Origin: Acidobacteriota bacterium | GTDB taxonomy: Bacteria; Acidobacteriota; Vicinamibacteria; Vicinamibacterales; UBA8438 | Assembly (NCBI GenBank): GCA_009838525.1 | Contig: VXRJ01000035.1 | Span: 207,475 to 271,474, forward strand | Direction of reading: 5' to 3' | Length of the DNA: 64,000 nt | In this document: positions 9,302 to 17,411 of the stretch, one piece after another | Layout: each line of letters opens with the position of its first letter | Numbering within the stretch: the stretch's first letter is position 1 | The notes under the pieces: model-generated | Databases searched by the model: none | Seen by the model: only the letters and a program-made list of their open reading frames with translations | What the model was told of the DNA's origin: nothing | Position numbers and translations under genes: made by a program

Positions 9302-10956
9302 ATCTCACGAAACCGCACTACGGCGTGATGGCGGGACTACTGTCCGTTCCGCTGTGTCTCGCGGCGGCCTGCGGCGGTGCCGGCCCCCCGGAATCGGGCG
9401 GCGCGATGCCGGTCGGCGGGGGCGGATCGGATCCCCGTGCGGTGGCGGAGCAGCGGTTGGAAACCGTTGTCCTTCCCGATCTCTCCGAGGTCAGCGACTC
9501 GGTTCGCGAGCAGGTGCTGGCGCGCTGGGGACCGGTCGACCGCCTGCAGGCCGGCGAGGCCGACTCAGGGCCGGATGCGGCTGGACACTACGGCGCGCTG
9601 GGCATGGTGCTGATGGCGGCGGAGTTTGCCGTTGCCGCGGTTCCGGCGTTCCGCAACGCCCGGGCGCTGGCTCCGGATGATGTGCGCTGGCCCTACTACC
9701 TGGCCCACCTGCAACGCGATGCCGGCGCGCTCGATGGCGCGGCGGCTCGTTTCGAGGAGGCGCGGCGGCTCGATCCCGACGCTATGGCGATTCTCGTCTG
9801 GCTTGGCGACGTCCGCCTCGCGCAGGGCGACGCGGAGGCGGCCGAGCCGCTGTTCGCACGGGCCCTGGAGCTGTACCCCGATTCCGTGTCGGCGCGGTTC
9901 GGGCTGGCGCGCGCCGCGCTGATGCACGAGGAGTTCGAGGCGGCGGCCCGGGGGCTGGAGGAGATTCTGGAGCTGGAGCCGTCCGCGACGGCGGCCCACT
10001 ATCCGCTCGGCCAGGCCTACCTCCGGCTCGGCGAGCCGGATCGGGCCGAGGTTCACCTGCGGCAGCGCGAGGCGGCGGACATCCGGCCGGCCGATCCCCT
10101 GATGGACGCCCTAAACGCGCTGCTTGAGAGTGCGCAGGCATACGAGACGCGAGGCATACAGGCGCTCAATCGGGAGGACTGGGACGGCGCGGTAGCGGCC
10201 TTCCGGCGCGGCCTGGAGCTCGAATCGGAGGACGCCGAGTTGCGCCACCGGCTCGCGACGGCGCTGTATCTCCGGGGCGATACGGACGTGGCCCGGATCG
10301 AGTTCGAACGCGCCGCGGCGGAGGGGACGAACCTCGCGCAGGCGGACTACAGCCTCGGCGTGCTGCTGCAGGACGAGGGGCGGTACGCCGAGGCGGTTGG
10401 GCGTTTCGCGGCGGCGCTCGAACAGCGTCCGACGTACGCCGAGGCGCGCCTGCGGCTGGCCTGGAACCTGCGCCGGGCGGGCGATCCGGAGGCGGCGCTC
10501 GCGCACTACGAGCAGGTGTACCGAGCGAATCCCGACCTGATCGAGGCCGCTTTCGGGCATGCGATGACGCTGGTGGTCCTGAATCGCTGGGGAGATGCGC
10601 GCGCCCGCCTGGAGCGGGCCCTCGAGGCGCATCCGGACGACATGGGCCTCGCGCACGCCCATGCCCGTCTGCTGGCGGCGGCGCCCGATGCGCAGGTGCG
10701 TGACGGCGACCAGGCGCTCGCCATTGCCGACCGCCTGGCGGCTCAGGCACGGACCCTCGACCTCGGCGAGACGATGGCGATGGCCCTGGCCGAGGTGGGC
10801 GCCGTCGATCGCGCGGCGGCCCTGCAGCGGGATCTCATCACCGGCGCCCGGCGCGCCGGGCTGACGGACGTGATCCGCCGGCTGGAAGAGAACCTGCGTC
10901 GCTACGAGCGCGGCGAAGCGTCCCGCACGCCATGGCCCGAAGGGGAAGTGCCGTGA
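9298..10956 (+). CDS. TPR-repeat lipoprotein
   Basis: 552 residues. The N-terminus is a lipoprotein signal (LCLAAACG lipobox, Cys about residue 25). The remainder is alpha-helical tetratricopeptide repeats (at least ten copies of the W/L-G-Y-A-F-A-P pattern, for example LALARAALMHEEFEAAARGLEEILELEPS and DYSLGVLLQDEGRYAEAVGRFAAALEQRP in shortened form). Such proteins act as scaffolds, with no enzyme motif visible. The start overlaps the stop of the CRTAC1 gene (ATGA at 9298), indicating translational coupling and a shared complex or pathway. A possible hairpin follows the stop. Confidence 0.85.
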   Translation: MNLTKPHYGVMAGLLSVPLCLAAACGGAGPPESGGAMPVGGGGSDPRAVAEQRLETVVLPDLSEVSDSVREQVLARWGPVDRLQAGEADSGPDAAGHYGALGMVLMAAEFAVAAVPAFRNARALAPDDVRWPYYLAHLQRDAGALDGAAARFEEARRLDPDAMAILVWLGDVRLAQGDAEAAEPLFARALELYPDSVSARFGLARAALMHEEFEAAARGLEEILELEPSATAAHYPLGQAYLRLGEPDRAEVHLRQREAADIRPADPLMDALNALLESAQAYETRGIQALNREDWDGAVAAFRRGLELESEDAELRHRLATALYLRGDTDVARIEFERAAAEGTNLAQADYSLGVLLQDEGRYAEAVGRFAAALEQRPTYAEARLRLAWNLRRAGDPEAALAHYEQVYRANPDLIEAAFGHAMTLVVLNRWGDARARLERALEAHPDDMGLAHAHARLLAAAPDAQVRDGDQALAIADRLAAQARTLDLGETMAMALAEVGAVDRAAALQRDLITGARRAGLTDVIRRLEENLRRYERGEASRTPWPEGEVP

Positions 10957-10960
10957 AGGG

Positions 10961-10992
10961 GCTCTAGCAACCCGGGCTGCTAGGTAGAGAGC
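10961..10992 (+). terminator. Possible hairpin after the TPR gene
   Basis: CTAGCA (10964-10969) and TGCTAG (10978-10983) can pair around CCCGGG, and the flanks GCTCT/AGAGC offer an alternative stem. There is no T-run, so this is a weak terminator candidate. Confidence 0.3.
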
Positions 10993-11012
10993 CGGGCGGT
11001 GTCGGCCGCCGG

Positions 11013-11043
11013 TTGTTCCCGGACGAACCCGGCGCGTTATCAT
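11013..11043 (+). promoter_or_regulatory. Possible promoter before the monooxygenase-like gene
   Basis: TTGTTC and TATCAT are 19 bp apart in the 145-bp gap before the gene at 11102, which itself has a good Shine-Dalgarno (AAGGAG, 11088-11093). Spacing is slightly long. Confidence 0.35.
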
Positions 11044-11101
11044 GGTGTCGCATTCACCGATCGCCAGTCGCTTCGACGCGGAGCCGGAAGGAGCTTGACG
11101 C

Positions 11102-12589
11102 ATGCGGATTCTGTTTAGCCTCGGGGGAGTTGTTGTGGCGGGTTTCCTGCTGGCCGCGCCGGCGGAGGGCGCGCAGGGCTCGGCCGAGAGTTCCGTCACC
11201 TACGCGGAGGACGTCGCGCCGATTCTCCGACGTAGTTGCGAGAACTGCCACCGGCCCGAATCGGTCGCGCCGATGGCCCTGCAGACCTACGAGCAGGTTC
11301 GTCCCTGGGCGCGGGCGATCAAGCAGCGGATCACCATGGGGCCGCGCGCCGGCGTCATGCCGCCGTGGTACGTGGAGCGCGACCTCGGGATTCAGCACTA
11401 CAAGAACGATCCGTCGTTGAGCGAGGCGGAGATCGCAACGGTGGTCGACTGGGTCGACAGCGGCGCGCCTTCCGGAAACCTGTCGCTCGCTCCGCCGCCG
11501 CGGGACTTCAGCGCGGGCGGCTGGTCGATCGGCGAGCCGGACCTGGTCGTGAAGCTGCCGGAGGTGACGGTGGCCAGCGACGCGCCCGACTGGTGGGGTG
11601 AAATCGAGTCGACGCCGGTCGGACTGGATGAGGATCGCTACGTGGCGGCGCTCGAGTTCCGGGAGGTCAACGACTACGACTTCTCCGAGGCGCGCGACAC
11701 GGTGGGCGGACGCTACGTCTTCCACCACATGATCTGGAGCACCCAGGTGCTCGGCGAGGACGGGGAGCAGGACACGGAGCGCCGGCGCGAGACGACCACC
11801 GGCTGGCCGGTGCACGAGGTGGGTCGTAACGCCGACATCTTCGACCCGAAGGCGGGCCGCCTGCTCGCCGCCAACTCCAGCGTGGTCTCGAACTCGGTGC
11901 ACCTGCACTCGAACGGCCGGGACACCACGTCTCACCTGGAGATTGCGTTCAAGTTTCACCCACACGGTTACGAGCCGACGTTGAAGCCGGCCGGGCGCGA
12001 CCTGGGCAACGGTCTCGACATCGACATCCGGGGCATGCAGGCGGGGCAGGAGCTCCACGCCTACACCGTTCTGGAGGAGCATCAGAAGATCACCACCTTC
12101 GAGCCGCACCTGCACGCGCCGGGCGAGCGGATGTGCCTGGAAGCGATCTGGGGCAACTTCATCGAGACCCTCAGTTGCGTCGGCTACGACCACAACTGGG
12201 TCCGGACCTACGAGTACGCCGACGACCACGCGCCGCTGCTGCCCAAGGGCACCATCCTGCACATCACCGGTTACATGAACAACTCGCCGACGAACCGCAA
12301 CGTGCCGGATCCGCGGAACTGGCAGGGATCGGGCAACCGGTCGGTAACCAACATGTTCATCGACCTCGGTCTCGGCGTGGAGCTGTCGGACGAGCAGTTC
12401 CTCGAGGAGATGGCCGAGCGGCGCCGGGCGCACGACTGGCGGCCGGGCGACCACATCCTCGGCTGCCCGCTGTGCGGCTACGACGACCTGGAAATCCCGG
12501 CCGATGAGGACGAGGAAACGGAGGCCGAAACGGAGGCGGAAGCGGAGGCGGAAGCGGAGGCGGGAGCTGCCGCCGGGGCCGCGCAATAG
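11102..12589 (+). CDS. Secreted heme-c plus copper type II monooxygenase-like protein
   Basis: 495 residues with a signal peptide (1-24, ending EGAQ). A cytochrome c-type heme site CENCH is at 46-50 in a region shaped like a c-type domain (VTYAEDVAPILRRSCENCH; later MPPWY, methionine as possible axial ligand). The rest resembles the ascorbate-dependent copper type II monooxygenase fold: His208-His209-Met, HLH at 267-269, HLH at 336-338 and Met344 could be copper ligands of the two sites. A very acidic Glu/Ala tail (about 465-495) ends the protein. Periplasmic; the substrate is unknown. Fusion of a heme domain to a PHM-like core suggests internal electron delivery, which is inference. Likely co-transcribed with the next gene (5-nt gap). 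Confidence 0.75.
   Translation: MRILFSLGGVVVAGFLLAAPAEGAQGSAESSVTYAEDVAPILRRSCENCHRPESVAPMALQTYEQVRPWARAIKQRITMGPRAGVMPPWYVERDLGIQHYKNDPSLSEAEIATVVDWVDSGAPSGNLSLAPPPRDFSAGGWSIGEPDLVVKLPEVTVASDAPDWWGEIESTPVGLDEDRYVAALEFREVNDYDFSEARDTVGGRYVFHHMIWSTQVLGEDGEQDTERRRETTTGWPVHEVGRNADIFDPKAGRLLAANSSVVSNSVHLHSNGRDTTSHLEIAFKFHPHGYEPTLKPAGRDLGNGLDIDIRGMQAGQELHAYTVLEEHQKITTFEPHLHAPGERMCLEAIWGNFIETLSCVGYDHNWVRTYEYADDHAPLLPKGTILHITGYMNNSPTNRNVPDPRNWQGSGNRSVTNMFIDLGLGVELSDEQFLEEMAERRRAHDWRPGDHILGCPLCGYDDLEIPADEDEETEAETEAEAEAEAEAGAAAGAAQ
12521..12568 (+). repeat. 12-bp in-frame tandem repeat coding an acidic tail
   Basis: Four 12-bp units related to GAGGCGGAAGCG encode (E-A/T-E-A) repeats at the C-terminus of the monooxygenase-like protein. 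The units differ by one to four bases. Confidence 0.7.
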
Positions 12590-12594
12590 CCGTG

Positions 12595-13563
12595 ATGGGA
12601 GGAATGGGTCCGGGCGGAACTCCAGAGCGGCTGGCGGCGGCGCTGGTGCTGGCGGCGCTGGTGCTGCTGCCGGCGGCCGCGGCCGATGCCCAGGGCCGCG
12701 GCGGCGACTTCACGCTGTCGTACACGAGCGGTCTGAACGTGTCCCCCGCCTACGAGGGTTGGGAGCGGGATCCGGACGGGCAACGCTACTTCCTCTTCGG
12801 TTACATGAACCACAACTGGGAGGAAGAGATCGTGGTTTCGGCGGGCCCGGACAACGCCATTGAGCCCGGCGGGCCGGATCAGGGGCAGCCGACTCGCTTC
12901 CTGCCGCGGCGCAATCGATTCATCTTTCGCGTTCCGGTGCCGGAGAACTTCACGGTGACGGACGAGATGGTCTGGACGCTGACGACGAACGGCGTGACGG
13001 AGATGGCCTACGCCACGTTGCGCCTCGACTACTTCGTTGACTCGATGGTGCGGGCCTCGGAGCAGGGCGCCATCGGCGCCGGCACCACGAACCCGACGAT
13101 CCGCTCGAACACCGGGCCGACGCTGACGGTCGAAGGCCCGACGGAGCGGCGGATCCGCGTCGGAGAACCGCTGACGCTGGTGGCGCGGGCGACTGACGAC
13201 GGCATACCGGAGTCGCGGCGCCAGCGGTCGGCGAGCCGCCGGCAGTCGGAGCGACTGGATCGGTGGCGTCCGCCCTACCGCGCCACCGTGAGCAGCGAGA
13301 CCGGCTTGCGCGTGTCGTGGTTCGTCTACCGCGGCGCCGGCGAGGTGAGGTTCGATCCCCCGCAGGTGACGGTGTGGGAGGATACGCGGCCGGGGTCACT
13401 CTCACCCTGGTCGCCGCACTGGGTGACGCCCGAGCCGCCGCCGGATAACGGTTGGGTCGCCTCGGTCACCTTCGAGGAACCGGGAGTCTACACCCTTCGA
13501 TGCCGGGCGAGTGACGGTGCGCTCGACGTGGACCGCGACGTAGTCGTCACCGTCGTTCCGTGA
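12595..13563 (+). CDS. Exported protein of unknown function
   Basis: 322 residues, not recognised. A long hydrophobic Ala/Leu-rich signal peptide (about 1-33, AADAQ) precedes a beta-rich mature part. The mature N-terminus (FTLSYTSGLNVSPAYEGWERDPDGQRYFLFGYMNHNWEEE) and a later segment (EPLTLVARATDDG, EPGVYTLRCRASDGALDVDRDV) look Ig/cadherin-like. The gene sits 5 nt after the heme/copper protein and overlaps the next CRTAC1 gene by 4 nt (GTGA), so it is part of that operon and probably contributes to the same periplasmic complex. GTG 12592 is an alternative start. Confidence 0.7.
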   Translation: MGGMGPGGTPERLAAALVLAALVLLPAAAADAQGRGGDFTLSYTSGLNVSPAYEGWERDPDGQRYFLFGYMNHNWEEEIVVSAGPDNAIEPGGPDQGQPTRFLPRRNRFIFRVPVPENFTVTDEMVWTLTTNGVTEMAYATLRLDYFVDSMVRASEQGAIGAGTTNPTIRSNTGPTLTVEGPTERRIRVGEPLTLVARATDDGIPESRRQRSASRRQSERLDRWRPPYRATVSSETGLRVSWFVYRGAGEVRFDPPQVTVWEDTRPGSLSPWSPHWVTPEPPPDNGWVASVTFEEPGVYTLRCRASDGALDVDRDVVVTVVP

Positions 13564-15305
13564 CGGCACGGGCGCGGATCCACGCGCCCGCTCCGGTCTC
13601 CTCCGGACCGCGCGGCGGCCGGAGTCTTAGCCGTGCGGTTGCGTCAGCGTCGGCCGGCGCCGCCTTGGGATTCTGCGCAGCCACCCTTGCGGCCCAGCCA
13701 GGGTCGACTCCCTTCGCCGTCACGTTTGCCGACGCCACGGTGCAGGCCGGCATCGACTTCACGCACGATAACGGCGCAAGTGGGCGTCACCTGTACCCGG
13801 AACTCTTCGGCGGCGGCGTCGCCGTGCTCGATCTGGACGCCGACGACTGGCCGGATCTGCTGTTCGTCAACGGCCGGGGCTGGGGCTCGTCCGCCGACAC
13901 TCGCCACGGGCTGTTCAGGAACAACCGCGATGGAACGTTCCGCGACGTGTTCAGCGGCAGCGGCCTCGATGGCGCCGATGTCTACGGGCTGGGGGCAACC
14001 GTCGCCGACTACGACAACGACGGCTACGACGACGTCTTCCTGACCACCGTCGATGGCGGCCGGCTCTACCGGAACGCCGGCGACGGCACTTTCCTCGACG
14101 TTACACTCGACGCGGGCATCGGGGATGGCCGGTTCGCGGTCAGCGCCGCGTGGCTCGACTACGACCGTGACGGACTGGCCGACCTTTTCGTCGGGAACTA
14201 CGTCGACTGGTCCCCGGACGCCGATACGGGTTGCGGCGATCCTCCGGGCTATTGCGGCCCCGACGCGTACGGACCCGTCGCGCCCACGTTGTACCGAAAC
14301 ACCGGCGGCGGTCGGTTCGAGAACGTCACCGGGGCCGCCGGACTCGACGATCCCACCGACAAGGCGATGGGCGTCGCCGTGCTCGACTACGACGCCGACG
14401 GCTGGCCGGACCTGTTCGTCGGCAGCGACCGCGTACCCGCCAAGCTGTACCGGAACGACGGCGCCGGACGGTTTACCGACGTGGCGCTGCGCTCGGGGGT
14501 CGCGGTGAGCGAGCGCGGGCGGGCGCGCGCGAACATGGGAGTGGACGCTGCCGACTACGACCGGTCCGGAAGGCCGGACATCCTGGTCGGCAACTTCCTC
14601 CACGAGATGCTCGGTCTTTACCGCGCCACCGGGGACGAGTTGTTTGTCGACGCCGCTCCCCGGTCGACGGTGGGCCGGGCCAGCTACCAGTCGGTTACCT
14701 GGGCGGTCTTTTTCCTGGATGTCGACCTCGACGGCTTCCTCGATATCTTCGCCGCCAACGGCGGGACCGATGAATCGCAGGGGATGCTGGATGCGCGGGC
14801 GCGGCTCAGTCAGCCGCCCCTGCTGTTGCGGAACCAGGGTGACGGCACGTTCGACGACGTCAGCGCGGCGGTTGGAGAAGCGTTTGGCCGGCCCGCCATG
14901 GGTCGGGGCGCGGCCTACCTCGATTACGACGGCGACGGCGATCCGGATATCGTGCTCACCGCGTTGAACGGTCCGGCGCGCCTGCTGCGCAACGATGGCG
15001 GCAACCGAAGCAACTGGCTTCGGGTCCGGCTCGCCGGGACACCCTCGAACCGGCTCGGCATCGGAGCCACGGTCCGGATTGCCAGCGCGTCCGGCACGCA
15101 GCGGCGGACGGTTCGTAGCGGATCGAGCTACGCCTCGCAGAGCGAGTTGCCACTCACGTTCGGGATCGGCAGCGATACGGTGGTGGAGTCGCTCGAGGTC
15201 GTCTGGCCTTCCGGCAGTAGCCAACGGTTCACGGATATCGTTCCCAATCGACTGATCGTCATCGACGAGGCGGAGGGCCTGCGGCCGTCAGCGGCGGTCC
15301 CGTGA
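13560..15305 (+). CDS. CRTAC1-family FG-GAP/VCBS protein with ASPIC/UnbV domain (second copy)
   Basis: 581 residues, same architecture as the protein at 7511 but distinct in sequence. The GTG start overlaps the previous stop (GTGA). An N-terminal Arg-rich segment and hydrophobic stretch (about 22-46, ATLAAQ) serve as export signal. FG-GAP repeats (DLDADDWPD, DYDNDGYDD, DYDRDGLAD, DYDADGWPD, DVDLDGFLD, DYDGDGDPD) are followed by an ASPIC/UnbV domain (SNWLRVRLAG, GATVRIAS, SGSSYASQSELPLTFGIG). It is the last gene of the 11102-15305 operon and its 3' end overlaps the convergent gene at 15288 by 18 bp. Confidence 0.85.
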   Translation: MTARARIHAPAPVSSGPRGGRSLSRAVASASAGAALGFCAATLAAQPGSTPFAVTFADATVQAGIDFTHDNGASGRHLYPELFGGGVAVLDLDADDWPDLLFVNGRGWGSSADTRHGLFRNNRDGTFRDVFSGSGLDGADVYGLGATVADYDNDGYDDVFLTTVDGGRLYRNAGDGTFLDVTLDAGIGDGRFAVSAAWLDYDRDGLADLFVGNYVDWSPDADTGCGDPPGYCGPDAYGPVAPTLYRNTGGGRFENVTGAAGLDDPTDKAMGVAVLDYDADGWPDLFVGSDRVPAKLYRNDGAGRFTDVALRSGVAVSERGRARANMGVDAADYDRSGRPDILVGNFLHEMLGLYRATGDELFVDAAPRSTVGRASYQSVTWAVFFLDVDLDGFLDIFAANGGTDESQGMLDARARLSQPPLLLRNQGDGTFDDVSAAVGEAFGRPAMGRGAAYLDYDGDGDPDIVLTALNGPARLLRNDGGNRSNWLRVRLAGTPSNRLGIGATVRIASASGTQRRTVRSGSSYASQSELPLTFGIGSDTVVESLEVVWPSGSSQRFTDIVPNRLIVIDEAEGLRPSAAVP

Positions 15306-16721
15306 CACCTGCAGAAGCGCCTCCTCGATGAGCCGCGTGAAGTACTCGAAGGGCGGCAGGAAGGGAGGCGGTTCCGGTGCGAGCCGGCCGTTGACCAGGA
15401 AGCCCGGGCTGGTGTGCAGACCGTAGCGTATCGCCTCGTCCAGGGCGTCCATGATCGCCGGACGCGTCTCGCCGCTCGTCAGGCAGGCGCTGAACTGGCC
15501 GGCATCCAGACCAGCCTCGACCGCCGCCTGCCGCAGGCGGTTCGCGTTCAGCACCGCTGGCCGTGACAGCAGGGCATCGTGAAACGGCCAGAACAGATTC
15601 TGGTGGTTGGCGCACTGCCCGGCCTGCGCCGCCTGGATGGCCGCGGTGCGATCGGGTGGCGGGAGATGTTTGAACACAATCCGGATCCGGTCCCCGTACG
15701 TTTCCCGCACGCGGCCGAACGCGGTGGCGAACCGGCCATAGTCAGCGTTCTGGAAGTCGCCGAAGACAACCAGCTCGACCGGGGCGCCCTCCGGACCGAG
15801 TACGGCGTCCTGCGCGGTCCGCTCCACCGCGATGCGGGGCGGGTCCAGAGTCAGCTCGGCGTTCGTGGAGATCGCGATCAACTCCTCCAGGTAGTTCATC
15901 CGGGCCAGCTCTCGTGCCGTCACGCGTTCCAGCCAGGCCCGCAAGGCAGGCTTCATCCGTTCGTAGCTGTAGCCTCGCGTGGCAGTCCCGAGGTCGGCGT
16001 AGAGTGATTGGGCGGCCGATTCCGGCATTTCGACGACCCGCGGAGGAATCTCCCGTTCCATCAACTCCTGCGGCGTCAGGCCCTGCGCCTCGGCCTCGCG
16101 GGCAATGAGCTCCTCGGCCACGAGCTCGTCCGTGAAGCGCCACCGGGTGTCGTGGATCTCGCGGGCGAGTGCGATGAAGCCGCCCGGATCCTGCCGGCGC
16201 CACTCGCGATCGACCTCGGCCACGGTGATGATCCGGTCGCCGACCGTCGCGGCGACCGCGTCCGGAGTCGCGGCGAGACCCGGGCCTTCCGCGTCGTCCG
16301 TGTCGTCAGCGGCGCGGCGTCCGCCGGCCGGGGCCCGCCCCGGCCCGGTGGCCGAGCGGTCGGCGGGCGATGATCCGCCGGCGTCCACGCCGCCGTGCAG
16401 GGCGACGTCGAGCGAGGCATGGTCCCCGGGGTCCGAACCGCGGCTGACGGTCAGGATGTAGTCGCCGGGCGGCATGAGGGAGATCGGCGCGTTGGCGACG
16501 ATTTCGACGTCGGTGGCCGACCGGACGATGAGCGGGACGAGATCGAGGGTGACGAAGGGAGTAGAGCCGAACCCTGTCCCGGTGATGGTCAGGGTGCCTC
16601 CCTGGGCGTCGGGTCGAGCGCCGGAGATGGCGAGCGGTGACGTCTCTACCGGTTGCGGGAACGCCGGAGCGGCGGCCAGGACGAACGCCACGGCGACCAC
16701 GGAGACGGGCTTGCCGCGCAT
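15288..16721 (-). CDS. IPT/TIG + SurA-like + DsbA-like exported protein lacking CXXC
   Basis: 477 residues. A signal peptide (about 1-22) precedes an IPT/TIG-like domain (about 28-112, GGTLTITGTGFGSTPFVTL), a Gly/Ala/Arg-rich linker, a SurA/PpiC N-terminal-like helical part (VAATVGDRIITVAEVDREW... LVAEELIAREAEAQGL, about 155-225) and a DsbA/thioredoxin-like domain (about 310-477). In the last, the expected active-site pattern FxDFQCPYC reads FGDFQNADYG, so both redox cysteines are absent; cis-Pro region TSPGFLVNG is present. It therefore cannot be a normal oxidoreductase and may act as chaperone or binding protein. The start was chosen at the signal-peptide Met. Divergent from the DedA-like gene. 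Confidence 0.75.
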   Translation of the reverse strand: MRGKPVSVVAVAFVLAAAPAFPQPVETSPLAISGARPDAQGGTLTITGTGFGSTPFVTLDLVPLIVRSATDVEIVANAPISLMPPGDYILTVSRGSDPGDHASLDVALHGGVDAGGSSPADRSATGPGRAPAGGRRAADDTDDAEGPGLAATPDAVAATVGDRIITVAEVDREWRRQDPGGFIALAREIHDTRWRFTDELVAEELIAREAEAQGLTPQELMEREIPPRVVEMPESAAQSLYADLGTATRGYSYERMKPALRAWLERVTARELARMNYLEELIAISTNAELTLDPPRIAVERTAQDAVLGPEGAPVELVVFGDFQNADYGRFATAFGRVRETYGDRIRIVFKHLPPPDRTAAIQAAQAGQCANHQNLFWPFHDALLSRPAVLNANRLRQAAVEAGLDAGQFSACLTSGETRPAIMDALDEAIRYGLHTSPGFLVNGRLAPEPPPFLPPFEYFTRLIEEALLQVSRDRR

Positions 16722-16775
16722 GCTACGGTCCGCAAGGATATCAAGGATCCTTCGCGCCGACCGTGCGGCAGCGTC

Positions 16776-16781
16776 TATAAT
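16776..16781 (+). promoter_or_regulatory. Consensus -10 TATAAT, leaderless GTG start
   Basis: Perfect TATAAT followed by 9 nt and GTG at 16791. The expected start of transcription coincides with or lies a base or two before the start codon, leaving no room for a ribosome-binding site. Confidence 0.6.
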
Positions 16782-16790
16782 CCGCCGTCT

Positions 16791-17402
16791 GTGACGCGTA
16801 TCGTCGCCTGGGTTCAGGCCTTCGCACTCGGCATCGGGGGGCCGGGCCTCTTCCTGGTCGCCTTCCTCGACTCGTCGTTCCTGTCGCTCCCCGAGATCAA
16901 CGACCTGCTGGTCGTGCTGCTCGTCGTGGGGCACCCGGAACGGATGCCCTTCTACGCTCTGATGGCGACGCTCGGCTCGGTTACGGGCTGCCTGGTGTTG
17001 TATTCCATCGGCAAGCGCGGGGGCGAGGCGCTGGTCCGCCGGCGATTCAGCGGGCCGCGGGTCGAACGGGCGCTCGAATTGTCGCGGCGGTACGGCGTGC
17101 TGGCGATCGCCGTGCCGTCGATCCTGCCGCCCCCCGCGCCGTTCAAGATCTTCGTCCTCCTGGCGGGGGTGGCCGCCGTCCCCGTCTGGAAGTTCACGGT
17201 GACGCTCGCGGTGGCGCGGGGATTCCGCTATCTGACTGTGGGCGTCCTCTCGATTCTGTACGGCGAGGAGGCGATCGGGTTCATCGAAGAGAACGGCCGC
17301 GCTGTCGCCCTGGCGATCGCGGTCCTGATTGTCGTGGGCGCGGCGGGCTGGCTGCTCTGGCGCCGGCGGACGCAGAACGCGGCGCGCGCCGGCCACCTAT
17401 AA
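16791..17402 (+). CDS. DedA/VTT-family inner-membrane protein
   Basis: 203 residues with four to five hydrophobic segments. Features of the DedA/SNARE-associated (VTT) family: an amphipathic N-terminal region (GGPGLFLVAFLDSSFLSLPEIND), the central PSILPPPAPFKIFVLLAGVAAV segment, and a C-terminal TM helix followed by WRRRTQN. DedA proteins are thought to be lipid scramblases or proton-dependent transporters of lipid carriers; the family role here would be membrane homeostasis or undecaprenyl/dolichol-type lipid handling, matching the glycosyltransferase next door. GTG start chosen from the TATAAT box just upstream and the signal-less hydrophobic start. Its stop codon is part of the -10 box of the next gene. 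Confidence 0.8.
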   Translation: MTRIVAWVQAFALGIGGPGLFLVAFLDSSFLSLPEINDLLVVLLVVGHPERMPFYALMATLGSVTGCLVLYSIGKRGGEALVRRRFSGPRVERALELSRRYGVLAIAVPSILPPPAPFKIFVLLAGVAAVPVWKFTVTLAVARGFRYLTVGVLSILYGEEAIGFIEENGRAVALAIAVLIVVGAAGWLLWRRRTQNAARAGHL

Positions 17403-17403
17403 T
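17398..17403 (+). promoter_or_regulatory. Consensus -10 TATAAT overlapping a stop codon, leaderless GTG start
   Basis: TATAAT spans the TAA stop (17400-17402) of the DedA-like gene and lies 8 nt before the GTG of the glycosyltransferase at 17412. The same bases thus end one gene and appear to initiate the next. Confidence 0.55.
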
Positions 17404-17411
17404 CGGATGCC

